DNA of 64,000 nt from Hysterangium stoloniferum (taxonomy: Eukaryota; Basidiomycota; Agaricomycetes; Hysterangiales; Hysterangiaceae), in assembly GCA_015178975.1 (NCBI GenBank), contig WHVD01000007.1:930001-994000 (forward strand), read 5' to 3'. Position 1 is the first letter of the stretch; every line of letters begins with the position of its first letter. Position numbers and translations under genes: made by a program. This document shows positions 20,855 to 33,419 of this stretch, in pieces. The notes beneath the pieces are model-generated. The model saw nothing but the letters and a program-made list of their open reading frames with translations, ran no database searches and was not told the DNA's origin.

Positions 20855-22795
20855 ATGTCAACTTCCAACGAGATATCTCCGAGTGGGCAGGATGTCCTAT
20901 CCCTCCTCCAAGAGATTGACTGGCTACAACCCTTGGTTTCCCCTGATGTATTGAGGATGGAGCGACAGGAGATTGATGACACGGCAAAGAGGGAAATATC
21001 CCGGATGAAGCTTCAAAAGCGATGTAGCTGTCTCAAACATGGACACTGTTTATGTTACCGAGCACATGATGACGACCAGCACATAGAACTGTCGGAAGAA
21101 GACGTGGACGTTGGTGTGGAGGAATGGGTGCGCAAACGAAAAATCATTTTTAAGGAGACTGTTCACAGACCGAATGTTTTCAGTTCCAAGGAGAGAGAAA
21201 TTGTCATGACGCACCAAATAATATTCAGATTCGAGAGAGCTCTACCAACGCCGCATCCAAAATCAGCCCATATCGTAGGCGTGCCATAGACTGGGGAGTT
21301 GGCTCATCGCCGGATAGCTCATCATCGAGTCTGGAAATTAGCCCCGGGTATTACTGTGGAGTCGGTTTGGAAACGGTTGGGAGGACTGTGCTTCACAACG
21401 CAAAGACAGCTGCACTGATGGGAAAGTTGATGATATACAACCGAATGGTTTACGGACACGACAGGGCCTTTAAAAAGTTAATACGCAAGCATCTCACTCT
21501 GAGAAGAATAGGAATAGTAATTCAAGAGACCATCGACTTAATGAGGTGGGGATGATTTAGCGCTAATCATTGAATACACTCAAAATACTCACGTCTTTCT
21601 AGACCCACTTACCCGCATCGAATTCGAGAACAGGCGGGGGTGGTCTTACAGCAGTTATGGAATTCAAGCGTTATACAGCGGAGGAGAGGAGGTCACACTG
21701 CCAGTCTTCTGGCATTGTTGGGTTCGGCATTCTACTGAAGTCCCGGCGCTCGATGGTACGATCGAGATCGGACATCAACTGCAATTACGTCTTCGCTTTA
21801 CAATGCGGTCATCAAATCGCCGCTACACACCAACCTGGATGAGGTTGCGTCGGCATTCATTCTACAAATCGCCGGATATTTATCATGCCCACGCCATTCA
21901 CCATACCTACCTCCTCGTACAGCTTAGGTATATCGTGGAACAAACTTGCCACGTGCACCAACTTTCTGTAGAGGAGCTCACTGCGATTAGAGGTTGCATT
22001 GAATTCTGGGTACAAGCGTGCGTCGCGACATCACATCATTTCATCTGGCCTACCAAAACCACAACAGACAAAATTACTCACATCGACGTTCATTGTTTGG
22101 ATCTCCTCTACAGCTTCTGGGGTGTTGCATGCACGAAGATTCATGGTTTCGAGATATTGCTGGAGATGTATTGAAGGTTATAGTGGCTGACACAAACCAC
22201 CATATAGCGACCTTGGCTCTTATTATGGATATGGACACAACGTATTCATTGTGGTATTATATCTCGGGTCTGCAAACCTTCTTCGGCAACAGCACGCTTC
22301 ACACGCATCACATCAAACAACGGAATGTGGTCCATTCACTCATTGAGCCCCTCCTACGGTATGTTGAGAGTGGTTTACCTTCCAGCATCATCTAATATCC
22401 GCCCTTGAAAATATCATACCAGTCTGATTCTGACACATCCAAGTCCAAATTTGAACCTCCTCTGGTCAGGTGAAAAATTAATTGAGGTCACTCTAAACCT
22501 GATCGCTGGATCTTCCGACATCGAATCCGCGTGTAGCACAGTGCGCAACCTGGATATAATTGCCATTCTCCCTCGTGTTCTCCCACATTGTGAGGCAATG
22601 CGTGGCTCACTCGACGATCAATACCTCGGTTTTCTTGAAGCATTACCACTCGCGGCTCAGTCCTTACTTTGTGTCATCGCCACACCTTTCACCGGTGTGT
22701 GCGCAACATCTAATTCAAACTCCAGATCAGTGTTGGAGGACCATGGCTGGTCTGCCGATGCTCTTGCTCCATCCATTCCGTCCGATATGTCATAA
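20855..22795 (+). pseudogene. Array gene copy D, full length, nonsense plus frameshift
   Basis: Exon 1 is 20855-21127 (91 codons), intron 1 21128-21183, exon 2 21184-21545 (open), intron 2 21546-21602, exon 3 21603-22017, intron 3 22018-22067 (50 bases), exon 4 22068-22358 (291 bases, open), intron 4 22359-22432 (GTATGT...CCAG) and exon 5 22433-22795 (open to TAA). Lesions are TGA at 21736-21738 in exon 3, where others read TGG, and a net +1 shift later in exon 3. Exon 1 carries the ERQEIDDT signature of the C/D/J/M subfamily. Copia element 2 sits about 115 bp upstream and separates the gene from most of its upstream region. Its closest relative is J. Confidence 0.82.
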
Positions 22796-23147
22796 TTTCT
22801 CTTGGATAACACTGACACGTTATCCGAACCAAGAGGAGGATAGTAATATTACTCTCGCGTTTTGGAAATATTTCTAATTTATGTAAAGCGACATAGTTTG
22901 AGCCATTTAAAAAGCGCATATAGTCATCGTTTTCCGCCTTTGTGTGCTTGGCAGCTTCCCGGTGATGCTATATACACGTTGCATATATTCGTCGGCCGTG
23001 GTAGTGGCTATAATCAAATCCGATATATCAACAAGAATCACCTCAAATAGAATACCACTTGAAGGTGTCAAAGAAAGCAGTGTGTTAGTTAGTTGGGATA
23101 GCATAAAGCAAGTCATTGAAGAACAGCAAAAAAATACCCGTTACAAT
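22796..23147 (+). repeat. Conserved 3' flank of copy D
   Basis: Follows the gene in the same orientation in D, H, J, K and others. Landmarks are TTTCTCTTGGATAACAC, AATATTTCTAATTTATGTAAAG and a reading frame containing SWDS.KQVIEEQQ. It may be the untranslated 3' end, or part of another exon; the sequence does not decide. Confidence 0.6.
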
Positions 23148-25229
23148 CACTTGATGGTCGATCTACATCTGACCATCGAGCGCCGGGACACCAAATGAAG
23201 GCCAACCATCAGCTTGGCAGTGTGACCTTCGTTCCTGTGAATGCCACAAGCTCATACAAACGACGGACGCCTTTTTTCGAATTATAGGGGGATATGTGAC
23301 ATATGCCCTTCGTGTTCAATTCCGAAAATTCTTTACTTAGGTTAATTGGCGTCCATCGTGAATATCCCTGTTTATTGGGAATCCCACAGCTCTTCATTAA
23401 CAAATTGTGCGCGTAATCTATATTCAGTGGTAACTAATTACATGCTACTATTATTACACCGTCCTTCTAAGTACAGCAATTTGCATCAACTAACACAGGT
23501 AAAGCCCGTATGGAAAGCAAAAGGCTCTGAGCGGCAAAGTGTGGAAATCAAAGTCTGCAGCACCGAGATATGATTCCACAAAGCTAGGATCCAAAGTGAG
23601 AGTGGTGGGGACACTTCACGCTATGAACCTTATCCCTCCCGTAATGATAACTTGGACGATAGTCACCCGACTCCGACCTGATTACGCCTAAAAACCTTAG
23701 AGACATAATGACAAGAACTCTTGATCGCCAGAACTCGTGAAATGGTCGGTTGGAGATGGCAAAAGGTGCGCAGACGCCGAGGGACATATTCTCCCGGATA
23801 ATAGCGACAACATGTCTCACTCTGGTCCTCGTTTGCGGTACTCGGAGCACGAATCCAGGCAGGTGCTCAAAAATGTTCCGTTTAAAAAAAATAAAAGAGT
23901 GGGTCAAATTGAAAACTCATGAGTAAAATGGCTTTAAGGGCTGTGAGGACGTCCGGCTATCTGGGATGCTCCAAGGCATTCCAGTTCGAGCGCATTCTAG
24001 ATTGCCGGGACTTCTCCGCGTGAACCGTCCGGATCAAATACTAATTTACAGATGCCTCATCTTCTTCAATACATCCGGTGTCCTTGGTGCTTCTTCCTCT
24101 TTATTTCCATCCCTCAAGAATTTCGGACGACCAATCAACTCCACTTGTTATTAAAGATATTGAAGCCGCGGTCACAGAATATCGGTCAGATGCAGGTGTG
24201 TGACCCGGCAGGCTTAGTTATATCTATTTTAGAACCGTTTTCTATCAAGTGCTCATGGCATCTAGATTCCTCACGCTTCTCCTGTATCGCCAAGCATCAC
24301 TTATACATTATACCCGTCTCAAAAGCGCCTCCGGCTGCTCGTTTGACCCTCAGTGCAATATTCACGACTGTCGGCTTTGAAACTTGGATCCCATGGGAAC
24401 GTTTAGATTAGAGAGAAATACCTACTGGAATCCGCTCAACGCCATCCCTGTATGTGCTAATGCCCCCTCTTTTCTGCCTCGTGATAGCCGATCCCGAGAT
24501 TGAAGATAGACTTAAAAGATTAGATGAGTCTGATCGAATAACATTGGACTATCTCTTTATTAAAAGGATAACCGTTTCCATGGATTAGTGAGTGATTTTT
24601 GTGGGTGTTCTTTGCTTTTCTTCATGACCTTCTTCATGCTATCCCAACTAAGGGACACGAAAATCACGGTCATGGGCTGTCTTCTGAGAATTATCAGTAC
24701 TATTCAATGTGGACTCGTTGTCGTTCATAAATCGGAGCCAATTATAGCCACCCCAAAGGCTCCAAATAGTATTCTACATGCGTATGGCATTAACGAGGAG
24801 CTACCAGACACTGGGAGATGGTGAAAAGTGACTGTATGCGTTATAAGTTGCCCCAAACTATGTAGCGTCATACAACTTGTAAGTCCGGTTACAAACGATT
24901 TAATCGGGGAGTAATAGCACTATCTCTGTTGTTTTGATAGGAGACGTCGGCGTTATCCAGAGAAATGATTTTATGTCGTGCCTAGATCGTGAGGAGGGCC
25001 TTTGACAGCCCAACTATAATTCTTCAACACTGACGCGGAGTTTGAATGAGAGAGACGTTACCGACACACTAGTGAGAGGTATGGCGATCACGGAAAGGAA
25101 GGGATGAAGAATGTGATTTAAAAAATGTAGGCAGTTACTGCACAATTCATCGTTGATTGAGCGGCGCATTATGTTACAATGTGAGGAAACGAGGGAGAAT
25201 GGACATAATATTGAGCCTGCGGACTGTAT
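23148..25229 (-). repeat. Partial minus-strand unit: exon 3 scrap, intergenic repeat, exon 5 scrap
   Basis: 23148-23282 is a scrap of array exon 3 on the minus strand, joined directly to unit upstream sequence (23290-24560) with exons 1-2 missing. 24590-24980 is unit 3' flank. 24981-25229 is an exon 5 fragment (FLSVIAIPLTSVSV motif). The same arrangement, including the same breakpoints, occurs at 48995-51042, so both copies descend from one rearranged ancestor. Confidence 0.65.
23584..23907 (-). other. Conserved intergenic ORF (ORF2), copy 2
   Basis: 108 codons, homologous to 1388-1735, and the copy with the longest open lead-in before the RVPQTRTRVR motif (FKRNIFEHLPGFV). Very close to 49349-49678. 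Confidence 0.35.
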
Positions 25230-26283
25230 ACAAGACCCAACTTGGTCGAATTGAAGAGTCATCACTACAATGGTTTTGAGCGCTGGGAGGAAGACGGCGA
25301 TGGTCCAGACGCTCCACCACATCAAGGCGCATGCTATATTACGGGGACTTCCATCCGTGAGCCGGGAAGATCAAATACCAATTCGCTCATCCATCTTCTT
25401 CTTCAAGACATCCCGTGTCCTTGGTGCTTCTTCCCCTTCATATTCCTACGTCAATAATTACGCGACAAAAATCAAATACACTTGTGATGAAGGATATGCA
25501 AGCCGCGGTCACAACATATGGGTCATTACATACGTGTCTCGATTTGTTATATCTTATTTAGAACCGTTTGCCATCAGTCGTCATGGCATCTAAATTCCTC
25601 TCAATCTCCTGTATCGGTAAGCATCAGTTATAACTGTACCCGGTCTCAAAGTGCTTTCGGGTACTCATTTGGCCTTCTTTGGAATATTCTCGAATTTGCC
25701 TGTTTCAAGTAGGATCCCATGGGAGCGAGGCGCTCACTCATCGGGTCAAGGTTTCGAACGGAGAAAAATACTTTATGAAATCCGCCTAACGTCGTCCGCG
25801 TGCCTTGTACAGCTCCGTTCCTTTATTCCAGAGCTTTGTGCCTCCTGATGGCGAATAAGGATATTGAATATATGGTTTGAATACTAGATGAAACTGACCG
25901 AGATAATCATCGCCCTCGAGTAGGGAGTGATTGTTGCGGGTGGTCTTTTGTGTTCTTCAATGACTTGCTTCATGCTATCTTAACCGACATGTTGCTTCTT
26001 TGAGACTTCGGAGCAGTATTCCATTTGAAGTGATTCTAGGTAATAAATTCCATCTGATTCTGCGACTATTATCCACGAATATATACAAGGTGAATATAGC
26101 ATCAAGAGAAGCTGCCAAGCATACAAAGACGGTACAAAGTGGCTATATGCGCTCTTAAATTGGCTCAAAATATGTAACTTTAAATTACCTGTAAATATTT
26201 ACAAAAGGCGAGTTACGTCAAGAGAAATACTGCTATCCCTGCTCCAGGGTGGGATGAATTGTGTCGGTGTTATCAAAGAGAAA
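25230..26283 (-). repeat. Array intergenic repeat downstream of copy E
   Basis: Begins with an abrupt switch at about 25230 from exon 5 fragment to ORF2-region repeat. It continues through the LDPxxERLAPMG region (about 25700-25790) and ends in the 3' flank of copy E (25870-26283). No intact gene seen. Confidence 0.55.
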
Positions 26284-28227
26284 TCATGATATATCTTGCG
26301 GAATGGATGGAACAAGTGGATCGGGAAGGCCAGTCATGGTCCTGATCTGGAGTTTGAATTGGATGCTACGTACACACCGGTGAAACATTTGGCAATGACG
26401 CAAAGGAAGGAATGAGCCATGAGGTGTAATTCCTCCAAGCGGGTACGGGTGAATGGATCGCTGATTGAGCCACACATTGCGTCACAATGGGGAAGAAGAC
26501 GAGCGAGAATGGAGATTATATTAAGGCTCCGCACTGTGGCGCACGCGAATTCGATGTCGGAAGATGTAGCTATCAGCTTCAGTGTAACCTTAATTAGTTT
26601 CTCCCCTGACGAGAGGACCCAGAAATCTGGACTCGTGTGTGTCAGAATTAGACTGGTAGGATATTTGAGGGCGGATATGAGATATGCTGGAAGCTAAAAC
26701 ATTGTCAACATACCTTAGGAGGGGCTCAATGAGCGAAGAAACCACATTAAGCTGGTTGATATGATCCGTGAGAAGCGTGCTGTCGTCGAAGAAGGTTTGT
26801 AGGGCCCAGATACAATCAAAAAGTGGATATGAATCGTCCTCATAGATATGAAGTGTCAATGATGCTACATGGGCTTTTGTGTCGTCCATTAGAAGCTGCA
26901 ATACATCTCCCGCAATATCTCGAAACCAGGCATCTTGGTGCATGGAGCACACTAGGAGCAGTATCTGAAAGTAATGCGAGGATCGTCGGTATGGGTAATT
27001 TTCTCTGTTCTGGTTTTGGTGGGGAGGATGACATGATGTGATGTCGCGACGCACGGTTATAACAAGATTTCAATGAAACCTCTAATCGCATTGAGCTCCT
27101 CTACAGACAGTTGACGGACTTCGCAGATGCTTTTCACCATATACGCAAATTCGTCAACGAGGAAGGGATATTGATGGCATGACATGTATCGTGCGATTTG
27201 CAGAATAAATGTCGACCCAACCTCATCCACGTTGGTGTGTAACGGTGATTTCATTACAGCATTGTAAAGTGATGACGTAATTGCAGTTGATGCCCGAGCT
27301 CTATATCCCAAGTGAGTGCCGGGACACCAGTAGAAGGCCGAACCCAAATATATCATAAGGTTGGCATTGTGACCTCCGTTTCTCCGCTGTATGACCCATG
27401 AAGTCCAGAAACCCTCTGAGACCACCGACGCCTGTTGTCGAATTCGAGGCGGGTAAGTGGGTCTAGCAAGACGTGAGTATTTTGAGTTTATTGAATGATT
27501 GCCTCAAAGTATCCCCACCTCATTAAGTCAATGGTCTCTTGAATTACTATTCCGAGTCTTGGCAGATTGGGATGCTTGCGTAGGAACCTGTTGCAGGCCT
27601 TGTCGCCTCCATACACAATTCGCTTGTATATCATCAGCTTTGCCATCAGTGCAGCTGTCTTTGCAGTGTAAAGCACACTCCTCCCAACCCTTTCCAAACC
27701 GACTCCACAGTAATACCCCGGCTCAATAGTAACACTTGAAGATGTCGATGAGCTCTCAAACGGTGAGACCGCTCCCCAGTCCCCGCCATGACTGTCATAT
27801 GGGCCGAGGTTGGATGTGGAATTGGTGGATCTACCTCGCATATCAATAATCGTCGGTGGATCATGACAAGTTGTCTCTCCTAGCAACTGAAAGCGTCCAG
27901 TTTTTCAACAGTGTACATGGAAGGCTATCTGATTTTGCGCACCCATTCCTCAACACAAACTTCCACATCGTCTTCAGACAGTGCTATATGCTCGTCGTCT
28001 TCGGGAACTCGATAACACACACCGTCCCCGTGGTCTATACAGCTCCATCGGTCTCGAAGCTTGACCCGCAGTCTTTCCCTTATCCCAGCGTCAATTATCT
28101 CCTCCCGTTCTTCTGAGCTCAATGCAGCTGGGGAGACCAATGGCTGTAACCACTCAACCTCTTGTAGGAGGCTTTCAGCCCGTCCGATATCGTGGCCGCT
28201 CAGAGTCGTTTCGTTTGAAGTTGACAT
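26284..28227 (-). pseudogene. Array gene copy E, nearly intact (one nonsense, one C-terminal deletion)
   Basis: ATG at 28227 in the context CACCAATGTC. Exon 1 is 27943-28227 (95 codons), intron 1 27887-27942 (56), exon 2 27519-27886 (368), intron 2 27463-27518 (56), exon 3 27055-27462 (408), intron 3 27005-27054 (50), exon 4 26714-27004 (291), intron 4 26653-26713 (61) and exon 5 from 26652. All splice sites are GT...AG. The only breaks seen are TAA at 27057-27059, two bases before the exon 3 donor, where relatives read CAA, and an 8-base deletion near the C terminus that ends translation at TGA 26334-26336. Exon 1 is acidic and carries ERWSC/CYRVPEDDEH-type motifs. There is no signal peptide or membrane segment. 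Function unrecognised. Confidence 0.82.
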
Positions 28228-29640
28228 TGGTGGGTAGTAGGTTGTTGTGATACAGGAAGGGGATTCTGCGTTTTTACGGTGTAGACATAAGGCGAATGAA
28301 TTTCCGATTTGTCTCGTCAGAGTGCAGATATGGCAGTTAAGAATAGTTCGATGAACCTTCACCACATAATGTGGCAACTTCCGACTTCTTGAGCTCTAGA
28401 TATTTGACAATTCAGCTTTTACGTTAGTTGAGAAGTGACATCTTAATTGATAGAATACGTAAAGGTAGTGGATGCTATCCATGACAGTGCTTTTCAGGTA
28501 CAGCCTCGGCCACTTTCCACTCGGCCTATGTCTAACATATATATGCACTTCGTGTTCAATTTTCTCGGAATCCCAATTTTAATAATTCTTACTTAGGCTA
28601 ATTGGCGTCTATCGTGAATGTTTGTGGGGAGTCCATCAGGGTTTCATGAACAAATTGTGGATGTAATCAAATATTCAGTCATAACTAATTACACGCCACT
28701 ATTATTACACCGTCCTTCTGAGTGAAGTGATTTGGGTCAGCTAACAAGGGTAAAGCCCGTATAAAAAGCAAAAGGCTCCGAGCGGCGAAGTTTTACCTCC
28801 TTTGTGCTTGGCTGATTCCCGTTGATACTGTACAAACGTTGCATATATTCATGTGCCCTAGTATGTGCCACAATCACTTCAAATAGAATACCACTGAGAG
28901 GTCTCAAAGAAAGCAACGTGTCAGTGTGTTGAAATGGCGTGAAGCAAGTCACTGAAGAACAACAAAAAAACACCCGCAATAATCACTCAGTAATCCATTG
29001 CCGACGTTAATCTCGGTCAGATCCACCTAACCCCCAAACCCGATATTCAATCTCCCGATTGGTTATGATGGGAAAAAAACTCTGGAATAAAAGGAGGGGC
29101 CGCCTTGACAACAGGGAAGGCGTTGGGAAAATTCCATAATGTCTTTTCCTTCATTCGAAACCTTTACCCCACGCTAGAGCGCCTAGTTCCCATAGGATCT
29201 AACTTACAACACAAACGACAATGGCGAATATTTCACAGAAGGTCAAACGGGCACCACAAGGCACTTTGGAGATCGGTATAATTCATAACTGATCCTTGGC
29301 AATACAAGAGAAGTGCGAGGAAATCCAGATGCCATCACCACTTGATAGCAAACGTATCCAAATTAGATATAACAAAGCATGCCTAGTGGCACGGCTGTAT
29401 ATACCCGATATTCTATGACCGCGGCTCGAATGTCGTGGATCACAAGTGTAGTTGCTTTTTTTTTGGGTAATCTTGGTGGTAGGAAAATGAAGGGGAAGAG
29501 CACCAAGGACACGGGATGTGTTGAAGATAGTAATTTGGTATTTGATTGGGGCCGCTCACGGAGCGAAGTCCCGTTAATTTCGAATGCGCTTGACATGTTG
29601 ATTTGGGAATGTCTACACCCACTATGTAGACTCCCTAGCC
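28228..29640. repeat. Array intergenic repeat, orientation switch at about 28793
   Basis: 28228-28792 is the upstream region of E on the minus strand. At about 28793 it switches to unit 3' flank and intergenic repeat in plus orientation (QVTEEQQ-like and LYPTLERLVPIG-like blocks to about 29300, further repeat to about 29640). No intact gene. Confidence 0.55.
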
Positions 29641-30199
29641 TTCCTAGGCGGTATTCGTGTATTCGGGCTGATCTTCACATGAAATACATGAAATTTGATT
29701 GCTTTGAGGTGTTTTTCTCGCCGTATTGTTATTTATGGAGCTGAAGGCCATCGTCGGACTCATTTGTGCACTCGGTCCCGATCGTGGTTTAATTGAGAGG
29801 TTTTCGCTAAAAGAAATCATGTGAGGCCGACCCCTAAACTGATTCCTACCACAGGCAGCATCAAAATGGAGATTTGGTGAGAATATAAAGTAACAACCAA
29901 GGTGGCTAATATCTTTGCAGCGTCTCACCAGCCTCTTAAAATCTTTCCTGCCCACCCATTACACCTCCACCCCCTCTTCATATGAGGATAGTAATCACAA
30001 GCGGACATTCCTCTCATCTTGTCCCCCCTAGTCATCATATAGCAACCGGTGGTAACACGTGGACTTCAAAGTTATTGTCAAAACATACTAGCAGTAGTGG
30101 CACCTCCTCGTATTCAGCCAGCCTCACGACCCTGACTTTTACGAACTATCGGAAGGCGTGGCAGCCCGTAATAACACGTGCAATTCAAAGATATCTTCA
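29641..30199. other. Stretch without recognised gene or clear array similarity
   Basis: I see no clear match to the array unit and no convincing coding frame. It includes a short minus-strand frame ending at 29644 that I do not regard as a gene. Confidence 0.4.
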
Positions 30200-30650
30200 A
30201 AACTCCTTCCTGAAAACCTTCTTCGACGACAGCACGTTTCCTATGAATCATATCAACCAGTTAAATATGGGTTCCTCCCTCATTGCCCCCCTCCTATGGT
30301 ACGTTCGCGATGTTTTACCTTCCAGCATCACCTCATATCCGCCTATGAAACTATCCTACCAGTCTGACTCTGACCCACACGAGTCCAAATTCGAGGTTCC
30401 TCTGGTCTGGAAATCGACTAATTGAGGTAACTCTGAACCTGATAGCTGGATCTTCCGCCATAGAATCCGCGTGTGCCACAGTGCGCAGCGTCACTATAAT
30501 TCCCATTGTGACGCAATGCGCGGCTCAAGCAAATATCAGGGCATCAGTGACTGCCATGAAAAATTAAACCTCATGGGGCATTCTTTCCTTTGTGTCATCG
30601 CCACACCTTTTACCGGTGCGTGAATAACACCTAATTCAAACACAAGATCA
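30200..30650 (+). pseudogene. Array gene fragment (exon 4 end and exon 5), plus strand
   Basis: Contains the exon 4 end (TFFDDSTF, SLIAPLL), an intron 4 with a GTACGT-like donor and CTACCAG acceptor, and the start of exon 5 up to a deletion. It ends at about 30655 against minus-strand upstream repeat. Confidence 0.65.
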
Positions 30651-30654
30651 GGTA

Positions 30655-33419
30655 GCTAGTCCGACAGTCAATTTCCAGGCATAGCATTGTGGCCGTGCCC
30701 CTACAGTATACACACCGTTTCGTCCTTTCCTTTTACCCAGATTGAAGGCCCACTAATCCTTCTTGTATAATACAGTCAGGATACTCTCACGTTAATTCAT
30801 CATTTTTCCTTACACTTCATCAGATCATCTACGCCAGAAAACACACATGGCAGCTGAGAATAAATTGACAGGCCGTCACCGCATAATATGTTAACTCCCG
30901 AGTTCTTGAGCGCTATATTTCATGGCCATCCAGTTCTCCAATCAGAAGTGGCATCTTCATGGATGGAATATGTAAGCATAGTGGAGGCTATCCATCCCAG
31001 TGCTGATGAGGTACAGCCCAAGGCGCTTTCCACTCTGGCCATATCTAACGGAAAGGAGCGCTTCGTGTTCAATTCTTTTACAATTAGCAAACCATTCCAA
31101 TAATTATTTAACAAGGTTAGTTGGCGTCGCCCCAATATCTTCCTTTGTGTTGCGAATCCTTTAACCTTTTATTAACCAATTATGCGTGTACTCAATATCC
31201 AATCACTATTTATTACACACTAGTTATCTTGTTGTCTTCAGTGAACTATTTCGCCCCAGGCTCACGTTATTCTTCAGTTATTTGTCTTTTGACTCGACAA
31301 TGTCAAGACAGATCAAACATTGCGGGCCTCCGTAGTTGTGACCGGACGCAGGCAGAGCTCTTCGGGTTTCTAACGATTCAGCATATTCGATATGCTTTTC
31401 CGTGCCCTTTGCCTGCCAACCTTTCGGCTCCTTCGAAGGCGGCCACTCCTTTGTACCCCCGGTGACTTCACAACGGTTGTCGTAGTAGCCTTTATTCCCT
31501 ACCACTATAGTAATTTTGTATCGTATCCGAGTTTGTTACACCAGTTGACCGTTCCACCATTTCACGATTCTTGTGGTCGGAGCGAAATAGTGCTGTCAGT
31601 CCGTGTGAACTTCTAAGCTCAATTCTGTTGGTGCCTCCTCTCTCGAAACACTATGTGGCCTACCTTCCAACATTAGACTTCATGGGAGGGTCTGAAAGCC
31701 TCATCGCTATATTCTCAGAATTAAGGGGGTAAAGTGACTATATGCTCTCGAATTGGCTCAAACTATGTAGCTTTACATGAATTAGAAGTACTGCCAAAAG
31801 GCGAGTTAAGTACAGAGTAATAGTGCCATCCTTCCTCCTGGTTTGGATAATGTGTCCGTTTTATTCAAGAGAACTTATGACAAATTGTTAGATCATACTT
31901 CTCTGTGCTCCATTTTTCTCTTAAATGACCCTATTTGATCTATGTATGCAATAATTAGAGCTTCATCTGTGCATTTGTTTGGACATCATCTCTCATCCTC
32001 ATTAACAATCTGACTTCTACCAAGGCTTATTTCTGGCCAAGGTGCTAACCGCTGTTCATGGTTATTCAAGCGGATATCAAGGTTGGATAGAGTTAAATTG
32101 CATTGATGCTACAGAATACTTTCTGTTAGGATTTACATATGCAGGACCGCTCGCCTTCGCTACCCAGAGAATATTCCCACTAATATTCGGACCATACGAC
32201 TTCTCACAGTACAATGTCAGAAGGTCAATATGGCTCCAACCGATATACAAAGGGATGTATGTGTCGACTTCTTGACGTCTCATCCGACATCTCTCCACTT
32301 GCTACATGGACTTCACTCTCATTAATTACGTCGTATTGACTTTATATAAGGCCAAGGCACGAAGGCCGGACTGAGCGTATCCTTTAGACCTGTACGGAGC
32401 GTCGAGTTTGTCCCTCATGATAGCGAATCCCCAGATTGAACATAGATTTTGAAGATTAGGTGAATCTGACAGAGATAACCGTCGGCATGGATTGGTGGAT
32501 TGCGGGTCTTCAATTACTTGCTTCATGCTATCCCCACTAACTGACACGCTCCTTCCTTTGAAACCTCAGAGTGGTAGAATATTTGAAGTGATTCTCGTTG
32601 AGAAATAGGCTGTGATTCTAGCCATTACTAGGGCCCTCGAATATATGCAATGTGTGTATAGCATCGACGAGAACCTGGAAAACACACAAGGGCTGTTAGG
32701 AGTGACTATATGCGCTCTGGAATTCGCTCAAGCTATGTAGCTGTACATAAATTAGAAATATTTCCAAAAGGGGAGTTAACTAAAGAGTAATAGTACTATA
32801 CTTCCTCTGGTTCGGATAACGTGTCTATGATCTCCAAGAACACTTATGATATAGCGTGCTGGATGGATGGAACAAGAAGCTTTTATATCTCATTTAGAAC
32901 CATTTGCTATCGATTGGTCATGGAAACTAGATTACTCTGCCTTCTCCTGCATCGCTAGCCGTCAGTAATACATTGTATCGGTCTCAAAGTGCCTTCGGGT
33001 GCTCATTTGACCCTCTTTTCAATATTCGCCATTGTCCATTTTTTTTTCAAGTCGGATCCCATGGGAGCGAGGCGCTCCATCATCGGGTCAGGTTTCGAAT
33101 GGAAAGACATACTTTGTGAATCCCCTCAACGCCGTCCCTGAACGCTTTCAAGGCCTCTCCTTGCATTCTAGAGTGTTGTGTCTCATGATGGCCAATGAGA
33201 AGATTGAACATAGATTTGAAATATTATATTAATTTGACCGATATAATCGGCATGACTTAATGAGGAAGCTGCCAAGCATGCAAAGGCGGAAAAGGGTGAC
33301 TATATGCGCTCTTGAAATGGCTCAAACTATGTTGCTTTACATAAATTAGAAGTATTTATCAAAGACGAGAGTAATATTACTTTTGCCTCGGATAATGTGT
33401 CAGTGTTATCTAAGAGAAA
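30655..33419 (-). repeat. Array intergenic repeat between fragment at 30.2 kb and copy F
   Basis: 30655-31270 is unit upstream sequence on the minus strand. 31250-32050 contains conserved block X and neighbouring repeat shared with 36040-36140, 40010-40190 and 45190-45990. 32360-33120 is unit 3' flank and intergenic repeat, including SGDSMKQVIE-like and ERLAPMG-type blocks. 33260-33419 is the 3' flank of F. Open frames here (for example 32042-32275) have no family support. Confidence 0.5.

Noticed and set aside
21657..21842. Alternative frame through array exon 3
   Set aside because: The intron 2 acceptor TTTCTAG puts exon 3 in another phase, which is open in F, E, C, L and M; the alternative is not kept open.
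22018..22125. A longer, 104-base intron 3 ending at the later CTATACAG
   Set aside because: It needs a GTACAA donor that is absent in E, F, G and L; the 50-base GTGCGT...CAACAG intron fits most copies and both reading frames.
32042..32275. 77-codon frame between fragments, possible small gene
   Set aside because: No second instance in the window, no motif and no promoter or splice evidence.
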